From positions 341,437 through 405,436 of the forward strand of contig NZ_JANLCN010000004.1 of NCBI RefSeq assembly GCF_024979255.1: 64,000 nt of DNA. The letters run 5' to 3'. Made by a program: the position numbers and the translations under genes. This DNA is from Herbiconiux moechotypicola. Lineage in GTDB: Bacteria > Actinomycetota > Actinomycetes > Actinomycetales > Microbacteriaceae. Below the pieces are notes generated by a model that saw only the letters and a list, made by a program, of their open reading frames with translations, searched no databases and was not told where the DNA came from. Shown here one piece after another: positions 53,615 to 64,000 of this stretch (the stretch's first letter is position 1; each line of letters begins with the position of its first letter).

Positions 53615-56146
53615 ATGCGAGTGCCGATCAGCTGGCTCGCCGAGTACGTCGACGTCCCCGCCGACGCGTCGATCGACGACATCCACGCCGCCCTCGTCAA
53701 GGTGGGCCTCGAGGAGGAGGGGTCGCACGGTTTCGACCTGCAGGGTCCGATCGTCGTGGGGCAGGTGCTCTCCTTCGAGCCCGAACCGCAGTCCAACGGC
53801 AAGACCATCCGGTGGTGCCAGGTGCGCGTGGCCCCCGAGGGCCAGACCGCGGCCGACGGGGGCGCGGATGTGCGGGGTATCGTCTGCGGCGCCTCGAACT
53901 TCGTCGAGGGCGACAAGGTGGTGGTCACCCTCCCGGGCGCCGTGCTGCCCGGCGGTTTCGCCATCGCCGCGCGCAAGACCTACGGCCACGTCTCCGACGG
54001 CATGATCGCCTCGGCGCGTGAACTGGGCCTCGGCGACGACCACGACGGCATCCTGCGCCTGGCCACACTGGGTCTCGACCCCGAGGTTGGCACCGACGCG
54101 CTCGCGCTGCTCTCGCTCGACGACTCCGCCGTCGAGGTGAACGTCACGCCCGACCGCGGCTATGCGTTCTCCATCCGCGGCATCGCGCGTGAGTACTCGC
54201 ACTCCACCGGCGCGGCCTTCCGCGACCCGGTCGACCGCGTGGCCACCGTGGCCGGCAACGGCTTCCCGGTGTCGATCCACGACGAGGCGCCCATCCGGGG
54301 CCGCGTCGGCGCCACCGTGTTCGTCACCCGGGTCGTGCGCGGCATCGACCCCACCGTGAAGTCGCCGGCCTGGCTCGTGTCGCGGCTCAAGCTCGCGGGC
54401 ATCCGTTCGATCTCGCTGGTCGTCGACATCACGAACTACGTCATGCTCGAGTTCGGCCAGCCGATCCACGGTTACGACCTGGATGCGCTGCAGGGCGGCA
54501 TCGTGGTGCGTCGCGCCAGCGAGGGGGAGACCCTCGAGACGCTCGACGGCGCGGTGCGCACGCTCCACCCCGAAGACCTCGTGATCGCCGACGACCGCGG
54601 CGCCATCGGCCTCGCGGGCGTGATGGGGGGAGCCTCGACCGAGATCGGCGAGGGCACCACCGACGTGCTCATCGAGGCGGCGAACTTCGACCCCGTGTCG
54701 ATCGCGCGCACGGCGCGCCGCCACAAGCTGCCGAGCGAGGCGTCGCGTCGCTTCGAGCGCGGGGTCGACCCGAAGGCCGCGCAGCCCGCGGCCGCCCGCG
54801 TGGTGGAACTTCTCGAGACCCTCGCAGGCGGCACGGCCGACGGTCTCGGCTCGGTGCACCACGAGCACGCCGAACCCGGAGCCATCATGCTGCCGTTCGG
54901 CTTCGTGCAGCGTCTGGTGGGCGTCGACTTCACTCCCGACGACATCGCGCGCTCACTCGCCGAGATCGGCTCGACGGTGGAGGAGAACGCGGCCGGCTTC
55001 GAGGTGACCCCGCCGTCCTGGCGGCCCGACCTCATCGACAAGGCCTCGCTCGCCGAAGAGGTCGCCCGCATCGTGGGCTACGACCGCATCCCGAGCATCC
55101 TCCCGGTCGCCCCTCCTGGCCGCGGCCTCACCGTCTCGCAGCAGGCGCGCCGGCGCACGGCCGACGTGCTCGCCGCGGGCGGGCTCACCGAGGTGCTCGC
55201 CTACCCCTTCCTCACGGCACGCCAGAACGCGGTGTTCGGCTCGCCCGTGGAGGAAGAGGTGCCCGCGATCGTCGTGGCGAACCCGCTCGACAGCGAGGCG
55301 GCGCTGCTGCGCACCTCGCTCCTGCCGGGTCTCATCGACATCGCGCGCCGCAACCTCTCGCGTGGTCTGACCGACCTCGCCGTGTTCGAGATCGGCTCGG
55401 TCTTCGTGCCCGAGGCGGGTCAGCGGTACGGGCAAGACGTGCTGCCGCTCGGCGCCGTGCTGCCCGACGCGGCCCAGCTCAGCGAGCTGCACGCGGGCAT
55501 CCCGCCGCAGCCGCGCCACATCGGCGCGCTGCTGCTCGGCAACACCGTCGACCGCCAGCCGGGGCAGCCCGCGGTGGCCGCCGGGATCGCCGACGCCCTC
55601 GACACCGTGCGGCTGCTCGAGTCGGCGCTCGCCGTCTCGGTGCGGGTCGCCGCGGGCACGCACAAGGCGCTGCACCCGGGCCGAACGGCCGAGCTCTTCG
55701 TGCAGACCGCGACGGGTGAGGCGGCCGTCGGGTTCGCGGGCGAGATCCTGCCGGCGCTCGCCGACGAACTCGACCTGCCCCGCGTCGTCGCCGTGCTCGA
55801 GCTCGACCTCGACGCGCTGATCGACGCCGCCGGCAGCTCGGTGGAGGCCGCGCCGATCAGCGGCTTCCCGGCCGCCACGCAAGATCTGTCGCTGGTCGTC
55901 GACGCCGCGGTGCCGGCGGGCGAGGTGGAGAGCGCGGTGGTCGCGGGCGCCGGCGAGCTGCTGGAGAGCATCCGGCTGGTCGACGACTACCGGGGGGCCG
56001 GCCTGCCCGACTCCTCGAAGTCGCTCACTTTCGCCCTGCGCTTCCGGGCTCCCGACCGCACCCTCACCGCCGCCGAGGCCTCCGAGGCCAAGCTCGCCGG
56101 TGCGGCCAGGGCGGCAGAACTCCACGGTGCGACCGTGCGCGAGTAG
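53615..56146 (+). CDS. pheT: Phenylalanyl-tRNA synthetase beta subunit
   Basis: This 843-aa partner of PheS has an N-terminal tRNA-binding OB domain (about 40-155), the B3/B4 editing domain (about 215-395), B5 (about 410-485) and the C-terminal anticodon-binding FDX domain (about 745-840; SGFPAATQDLSLVVDAAVPA, SLTFALRFRAPDRTL). KLPSEASRRFERGVDP is highly conserved. The stop TAG (56144-56146) sits in the loop and first arm base of a perfect 10-bp hairpin, just before the argC promoter. Confidence 0.96.
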   Translation: MRVPISWLAEYVDVPADASIDDIHAALVKVGLEEEGSHGFDLQGPIVVGQVLSFEPEPQSNGKTIRWCQVRVAPEGQTAADGGADVRGIVCGASNFVEGDKVVVTLPGAVLPGGFAIAARKTYGHVSDGMIASARELGLGDDHDGILRLATLGLDPEVGTDALALLSLDDSAVEVNVTPDRGYAFSIRGIAREYSHSTGAAFRDPVDRVATVAGNGFPVSIHDEAPIRGRVGATVFVTRVVRGIDPTVKSPAWLVSRLKLAGIRSISLVVDITNYVMLEFGQPIHGYDLDALQGGIVVRRASEGETLETLDGAVRTLHPEDLVIADDRGAIGLAGVMGGASTEIGEGTTDVLIEAANFDPVSIARTARRHKLPSEASRRFERGVDPKAAQPAAARVVELLETLAGGTADGLGSVHHEHAEPGAIMLPFGFVQRLVGVDFTPDDIARSLAEIGSTVEENAAGFEVTPPSWRPDLIDKASLAEEVARIVGYDRIPSILPVAPPGRGLTVSQQARRRTADVLAAGGLTEVLAYPFLTARQNAVFGSPVEEEVPAIVVANPLDSEAALLRTSLLPGLIDIARRNLSRGLTDLAVFEIGSVFVPEAGQRYGQDVLPLGAVLPDAAQLSELHAGIPPQPRHIGALLLGNTVDRQPGQPAVAAGIADALDTVRLLESALAVSVRVAAGTHKALHPGRTAELFVQTATGEAAVGFAGEILPALADELDLPRVVAVLELDLDALIDAAGSSVEAAPISGFPAATQDLSLVVDAAVPAGEVESAVVAGAGELLESIRLVDDYRGAGLPDSSKSLTFALRFRAPDRTLTAAEASEAKLAGAARAAELHGATVRE

Positions 56147-56155
56147 CGCACGGTC
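56131..56155 (+). terminator. Hairpin at the pheT stop, upstream of argC
   Basis: GACCGTGCGC (56131-56140) pairs perfectly with GCGCACGGTC (56146-56155) around a 5-nt loop. It ends the base before the argC -10 element. It could terminate pheST or be an operator for argC. It is not an obvious ArgR box. Confidence 0.55.
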
Positions 56156-56167
56156 TAGATTGGAGAG
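56156..56167 (+). promoter_or_regulatory. Leaderless promoter of the arg operon
   Basis: TAGATT (56156-56161), 6 nt (GGAGAG), ATG 56168. The GGAGAG is too close to the start to be a normal ribosome site. Confidence 0.55.
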
Positions 56168-57214
56168 ATGGTGTACACGGTCGCGATCGCGGGAGCCAGC
56201 GGATACGCGGGGGGCGAGCTCCTGCGCCTCTTGAGCGCGCATCCCGAGTTCGAGGTGCGCACGGTCACGGCGAACAAGAATGCCGGCCAGCGACTCATCG
56301 ACCTGCAGCCGCACCTGCGCTCCTACGAGCACCTCGTGCTGCAGGAGACGAGCGCTGAGGTGCTGCGCGGTCACGACGTCGTCTTCCTCGCGCTTCCGCA
56401 CGGCCACTCCGGCGCGCTCGCGGCCGAGCTCGGCGACGCGAGCGTGGTGGTGGACTGCGGCGCAGACCACCGGCTCACGAGCGCCACGGCCTGGGAGACC
56501 TTCTACAAGTCCGAGTACCACGGCTCGTGGCCGTACGGCCTGCCCGAGCTCGTGCTCGCCGACGGCTCGAAGCAGCGCGACCACCTCGTGGGCGTGAACC
56601 GCATCGCCGTGCCGGGCTGCAACGTGACGGCCATCACGCTGGGCCTCGCGCCCGGGCTCCGTGCCGGTGTCATCCAGGCGGCAGACCTCGTGGCCGTGCT
56701 CGCGGTGGGTCCGTCGGGTGCGGGCAAGACGCTGCGCACCGACCTGCTCGCGAGCGAGCTCATGGGGTCGGCGCACGCCTACGGCGTCGGCGGGGTGCAC
56801 CGCCACGTGCCCGAGATCGTGCAGAACCTCACGGCCGCGTCGAACGAGGCGGTGACCGTGTCGTTCACCCCCGTGCTCGTGCCGATGTCCCGCGGCATCC
56901 TCGCCACCTCCACGGCACGACTGCAGCCTGGCGTCTCGGCCTCCGACGTGCGCTCCGCCTGGGAGCTGGCCTACGCCGACGAACCGTTCGTGCACCTGCT
57001 GCCGGAGGGCCAGTTCCCCCGCGTCTCCGACACCACCGGTGCCAACACCGCTCTGGTGGGTCTCGCCGTCGACGAGGCGGCCGACCGCGTCGTCGCCGTC
57101 ACCGCGCTCGACAACCTCGTCAAGGGCACCGCGGGCGCCGCCATCCAGTCCACCAACCTCGCCCTGGGTCTTCCCGAGCGCGCAGGCCTCCCCGTGAACG
57201 GAGTCGCGCCGTGA
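56168..57214 (+). CDS. argC: N-acetyl-gamma-glutamyl-phosphate reductase
   Basis: This 348-aa NADPH-dependent reductase makes N-acetylglutamate semialdehyde. The nucleotide motif [14 protein letters not shown] is at residues 9-22 and the catalytic Cys is C151 in [19 protein letters not shown] and SGAGKTLR are conserved. First gene of argCJBDFH; its stop overlaps the argJ start (GTGA at 57211-57214). Confidence 0.97.
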   Translation: MVYTVAIAGASGYAGGELLRLLSAHPEFEVRTVTANKNAGQRLIDLQPHLRSYEHLVLQETSAEVLRGHDVVFLALPHGHSGALAAELGDASVVVDCGADHRLTSATAWETFYKSEYHGSWPYGLPELVLADGSKQRDHLVGVNRIAVPGCNVTAITLGLAPGLRAGVIQAADLVAVLAVGPSGAGKTLRTDLLASELMGSAHAYGVGGVHRHVPEIVQNLTAASNEAVTVSFTPVLVPMSRGILATSTARLQPGVSASDVRSAWELAYADEPFVHLLPEGQFPRVSDTTGANTALVGLAVDEAADRVVAVTALDNLVKGTAGAAIQSTNLALGLPERAGLPVNGVAP

Positions 57215-58371
57215 GCGTCACCCACCCCGCCGGATTCCGCGCATCCGGGGTCGTCGCCGGCCTCAAGTCGACCGGTGCGCGCGACCTCGCGCTCGTGGTC
57301 AACGACGGTCCGCGCCACGACGCGGCGGCGGTGTTCACCTCCAACCGTGCCAAGGCCAACCCCGTCCTCTGGTCGGAGCAGGCGGTGCGCGACGGTCGCA
57401 TCGACGCGGTGGTGCTCAACTCCGGCGGGGCCAACTGCTTCACCGGGGCCTTCGGGTTCCAGACCACGCACTCCACCGCCGAGGCCGTCGCCGCCGCGCT
57501 CGGGGTGGCGGCGGGCGACGTGCTCGTGTGCTCCACGGGCCTCATCGGCGTAGGCGACCAGAGCTTCCGCGACGCGATCCTCGACAACGTGCCGGCCGCG
57601 GCCACGGCGCTCAGCCCCGAGGGCGGCGCAGAGGCGGCCCTCGCCATCATGACCACCGACTCGAAGCCGAAGGAGGCCGTAGTCTCCTCATCGGCGGGCT
57701 GGTCGATCGGCGGCATGGCGAAGGGGGCCGGGATGCTCGCGCCGGGCCTGGCCACCATGCTCGTCGTCATCACCACCGACGCCGCCGTCCCCGCCGAGGC
57801 GCTCGACCGAGCGCTCCGAGCCTCCACGCGGGTCACCTTCGACCGGGTCGACTCCGACGGCTGCATGTCGACCAACGACACCGTCGCGTTGCTCGCCTCG
57901 GGCGCATCCGGGGTCGAGGCCGACGAGGCCGAGTTCACCGCCGCGCTCACCGCGCTCTGCCTCGATCTGGCCCGGCAGCTGCAGCGCGACGCCGAGGGGG
58001 CCAGTCACGACATCGCCATCGAGGTGGTGAACGCCGCCAGCGAAGACGACGCGGTGGTGGTGGGCCGCGCGGTCTCGCGCAGCAACCTGCTGAAGACAGC
58101 CATCTTCGGCAACGACCCCAACTGGGGCCGAGTACTCGCCGCGCTCGGCACCACCGACGCCGTGTTCGACCCGTACCGTATCGACGTGTCGATGAACGGC
58201 GTGATGGTGTGCCGCGAGGGCGAGCCCGGGGAGCCTCGTGAACTGGTCGATCTCGCGCCGCGCGAGACGAGCATCCTGATCGACCTCAAGTCGGGTGACG
58301 CGTCGGCCACCATCTACACCAACGACCTCACGCACGACTACGTGCACGAGAACAGCGCGTACGCCAGCTGA
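57211..58371 (+). CDS. argJ: Glutamate N-acetyltransferase / amino-acid acetyltransferase
   Basis: This 386-aa Ntn-fold enzyme recycles the acetyl group from N-acetylornithine to glutamate and may also use acetyl-CoA. It self-cleaves before the nucleophile T182 in [22 protein letters not shown] and [13 protein letters not shown] are conserved. The position before the Thr is G-L instead of the usual H/N-M or L. The start overlaps argC and the stop overlaps argB (TGATG). Confidence 0.96.
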   Translation: MSVTHPAGFRASGVVAGLKSTGARDLALVVNDGPRHDAAAVFTSNRAKANPVLWSEQAVRDGRIDAVVLNSGGANCFTGAFGFQTTHSTAEAVAAALGVAAGDVLVCSTGLIGVGDQSFRDAILDNVPAAATALSPEGGAEAALAIMTTDSKPKEAVVSSSAGWSIGGMAKGAGMLAPGLATMLVVITTDAAVPAEALDRALRASTRVTFDRVDSDGCMSTNDTVALLASGASGVEADEAEFTAALTALCLDLARQLQRDAEGASHDIAIEVVNAASEDDAVVVGRAVSRSNLLKTAIFGNDPNWGRVLAALGTTDAVFDPYRIDVSMNGVMVCREGEPGEPRELVDLAPRETSILIDLKSGDASATIYTNDLTHDYVHENSAYAS

Positions 58372-59348
58372 TGGCCGGGCACACCGCATCCGCACCCGGC
58401 AGCGCCGACGACGCGCCGCTGAGCGCCGCCGACGCCGCGGCGCTGGCCCACGTGAAGGCCTCGACGCTGATCGAGTCGCTGCCCTGGCTGAAGCGCTTCC
58501 ACGGCCAGATCATCGTGGTGAAGTTCGGCGGCAACGCCATGGTCGACCCCGAGCTCCAGCGCACCTTCGCCGAGGACATGGTGTACCTCAGGTACGCGGG
58601 CCTGCGTCCCGTCGTCGTGCACGGCGGGGGTCCACAGATCTCGCGCATGCTCGACCGGCTCGGCATCGCGAGCGAGTTCCGTGGCGGCTACCGGGTCACC
58701 AGCCCCGAGGCCATGGAGGTGGTGCGCATGGTGCTCACCGGGCAGATCAGCCGCGACATCGTGAGCCACATCAACGAGCACGGTCCGCTCGCCGCGGCCA
58801 TCTCGGGCGAGGATGCCGGCCTCTTCGAGGGCCGGCGCCGCGGGGCGGAGATCGACGGCGAGATCGTGGACCTCGGTCTCGTCGGAGACGTCGTCGAAGT
58901 GAACCCGGAGGCGGTGCTCGCCCAGGTCGACGCAGGGCGCATCCCGGTGGTGTCGTCGATCGCGCCCGACGTCGATGAGCCCGGCCAGGTGCTCAACGTC
59001 AACGCCGATGCCGCCGCCGCCGCATTGGCCGTGGCTCTCGGCGCCGCCAAACTCGTCATCCTCACCGACGTGGCCGGACTCTACAGCGACTGGCCGAACC
59101 GCGACTCTCTCGTGTCGGTCATCGACAGCGAGGAGCTGCGCGCGCTCCTGCCCTCCCTCGAGTCGGGCATGATCCCGAAGATGTCGGCCTGCCTCGAGGC
59201 GGTCGACGGCGGTGTGGCGAAGTCGGCCATCATCGATGGCCGCGAGCCGCACTCCATCCTCCTCGAGGTCTTCACCCAGAGCGGCATCGGCACCGAGGTC
59301 GTGCCCGCCTCCTCCACCAGCCCCGCCTCCTCCACCAGAAAGGACTGA
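58371..59348 (+). CDS. argB: Acetylglutamate kinase
   Basis: This 325-aa amino acid kinase phosphorylates N-acetylglutamate. [12 protein letters not shown] near residue 44 and [14 protein letters not shown] near 82 bind ATP and substrate. The N-terminal helix [13 protein letters not shown] is the segment that mediates arginine feedback inhibition in hexameric NAGKs, so this enzyme is probably Arg-sensitive. The first 28 residues and the last 15 (Ser/Thr/Pro-rich) are not conserved. It starts on the last base of argJ. Confidence 0.96.
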   Translation: MAGHTASAPGSADDAPLSAADAAALAHVKASTLIESLPWLKRFHGQIIVVKFGGNAMVDPELQRTFAEDMVYLRYAGLRPVVVHGGGPQISRMLDRLGIASEFRGGYRVTSPEAMEVVRMVLTGQISRDIVSHINEHGPLAAAISGEDAGLFEGRRRGAEIDGEIVDLGLVGDVVEVNPEAVLAQVDAGRIPVVSSIAPDVDEPGQVLNVNADAAAAALAVALGAAKLVILTDVAGLYSDWPNRDSLVSVIDSEELRALLPSLESGMIPKMSACLEAVDGGVAKSAIIDGREPHSILLEVFTQSGIGTEVVPASSTSPASSTRKD

Positions 59349-59349
59349 C

Positions 59350-63194
<3,845 letters not shown>

Positions 63195-63229
63195 GGCGCT
63201 GACGCCGATCCCCCGATTTGCTCCGCTCT

Positions 63230-63862
63230 GTGACGTCTGCCGTGATCGATCTCTCGGACTCCGCACTCGAGGTCGCGCCGCGGTTGCTCGGGGCGGTGCT
63301 GTCGCACTCGACCGCCGAGGGCACGGTCGCCGTGAGGCTGACCGAGGTCGAGGCCTACCTGGGAGCCGGTGTGGATCCCGGGTCGCACGCCTTTCGGGGG
63401 CCGACCCCGCGCATCGCCTCGATGTACGGGCCGCCCGGACACCTGTACACGTACTTCACCTACGGGATGCACGTGTGTGCGAACGTGGTGTGCTCACCGG
63501 TGGGGGAGGCGTCGGCCGTGCTGCTGCGCGCCGGCGAGGTCGTGGAGGGGCACGAGCTCGCGCGCCTCCGCCGCCCGACGGCGCGCACCGACCGCGACCT
63601 CGCGCGCGGGCCCGCCAATCTGGTGCGGGCACTCGGGATCCTGCTCGGCGAAGACGGGGCGTCGCTGTTCGCCCCGCCGTTCGGGCTGAGCGGTGTCGGT
63701 GCGGGGGAAGCGGGGGAGCCGGTGGTGGGGCCTGGACCCCGCATCGAGCGATCGCTGCGGACGGGCGTGAGCGGCGATGGCGGGCGGGAGCCTTTCGACT
63801 GGCGGTTCCATCTCGCGGGGGAGCCGAGTGTCTCTGCCTACAAGCGCCATCCCCGCGCCTGA
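63230..63862 (+). CDS. mpg: DNA-3-methyladenine glycosylase (AAG/Mpg family)
   Basis: This protein of about 210 aa excises alkylated purines. The family core is VRLTEVEAYLGAGVDPGSHA with the catalytic Glu in TEVEAY, then the DNA-intercalating region SMYGPPGHLYTYFTYGMHVC and RGPANLVRALGI. The start is uncertain: GTG 63230, TTG 63218 and GTG 63242 are all in frame, and no ribosome site is evident. The gene is monocistronic or a distal member of the arg operon (gap 35 nt). Confidence 0.88.
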   Translation: MTSAVIDLSDSALEVAPRLLGAVLSHSTAEGTVAVRLTEVEAYLGAGVDPGSHAFRGPTPRIASMYGPPGHLYTYFTYGMHVCANVVCSPVGEASAVLLRAGEVVEGHELARLRRPTARTDRDLARGPANLVRALGILLGEDGASLFAPPFGLSGVGAGEAGEPVVGPGPRIERSLRTGVSGDGGREPFDWRFHLAGEPSVSAYKRHPRA

Positions 63863-63902
63863 CCGCGGAAACACGGGCGACACGCCCGGGCTGCACCGCG
63901 AT

Positions 63903-63932
63903 TTGCAGGGTTACGAAACATCCGCGTAATCT
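63903..63932 (+). promoter_or_regulatory. Promoter reading out of the window
   Basis: TTGCAG (63903-63908), 18-nt spacer, TAATCT (63927-63932). Downstream is a leader with GGAAGAGCTTCC (63966-63977), a perfect 12-bp palindrome. The next gene lies outside the window; tyrS often stands here in related genomes, but this is a guess. Confidence 0.5.
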
Positions 63933-64000
63933 TCTAACTCGTCACCCCACAGGTGCGGGAAAGCGGAAGAGCTTCCCGGCCTCACGTCGGTGGCCACACA

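Noticed and set aside
56527..57210. Upstream extension of argJ over argC
   Set aside because: It is an Arg-rich shadow frame. The GTGA overlap at 57211 and ArgJ homology fix the start.

Overview
The window is a gene-dense housekeeping segment of a high-GC actinomycete chromosome. The family best suggested is Microbacteriaceae. The grounds are the high GC content with GTG and TTG starts, the orders cinA-clgR-DUF3046-recA-recX-miaB-miaA-dapF and hrcA-dnaJ-rsmE-HIT-phoH-ybeY-CNNM-era, a gluABCD-type transporter, and an arg cluster beside pheST. The family call is inference from gene content and order. No insertion sequence, prophage, CRISPR array, tRNA or rRNA gene was found. I do not see an undescribed multi-gene system. 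The unusual signals are regulatory or repeat-level.

Layout. 1-2396: end of an ABC-transporter gene, a class IV aminotransferase (pabC-like) and divergent pabB. 2397-10512: leuS, the competence genes comEA and comEC, holA, and rpsT on the minus strand; comEC ends in a repeat-derived tail. 10695-13877: class I aminotransferase, a ketopantoate-reductase-like gene, a 28-bp perfect inverted repeat and a minus-strand epimerase. 13918-18306: lepA, DUF1990, hemW and a DUF4870 membrane protein. 18420-25683: a heat-shock and ribosome-maturation run opened by a CIRCE operator (hrcA, dnaJ, rsmE, HIT, phoH, ybeY, CNNM/CBS, era). 25702-32414: dapA, RNase J, ftsK, pgsA, cinA. 32525-38568: clgR, DUF3046, recA, recX, miaB, miaA, dapF. 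38602-42087: methyltransferase, hflX, and the divergent SOS pair lexA and a LysM membrane protein. 42465-46505: hisC, hisB, hisH, priA and an SseB-like gene. 46509-49144: DUF1844, infC-rpmI-rplT and a SpoU methyltransferase. 49217-52549: glutamate-type ABC transporter. 52572-56146: pheS-pheT. 56168-63194: argC-J-B-D-F-H plus a 57-aa membrane peptide gene. 63230-64000: a 3-methyladenine DNA glycosylase and an outward-facing promoter.

Shared regulatory theme. Many genes that do not follow closely in an operon have a TANNNT hexamer ending exactly 6 nt before the start codon (pabB, comEA, HIT, dapA, ftsK, dapF, hisC, hisB, argC), with near variants at 7-9 nt. This predicts leaderless or nearly leaderless transcripts and helps choose starts. 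DNA-damage control is visible at recA, which has a LexA-box match and a LexA-independent RecA-NDp-like promoter next to clgR, and at the lexA/LysM intergenic region. holA and ftsK carry RecA-NDp-like sequences too.

Main oddities: ComEC runs about 160 residues past its usual end through a 4 x 35-bp imperfect repeat and a 22-unit GGTGC-type pentamer tract. Long hairpins lie inside pabB and across the stop codon of the ketopantoate-reductase-like gene. infC appears to start at ATC. The arg cluster lacks argG and argR.
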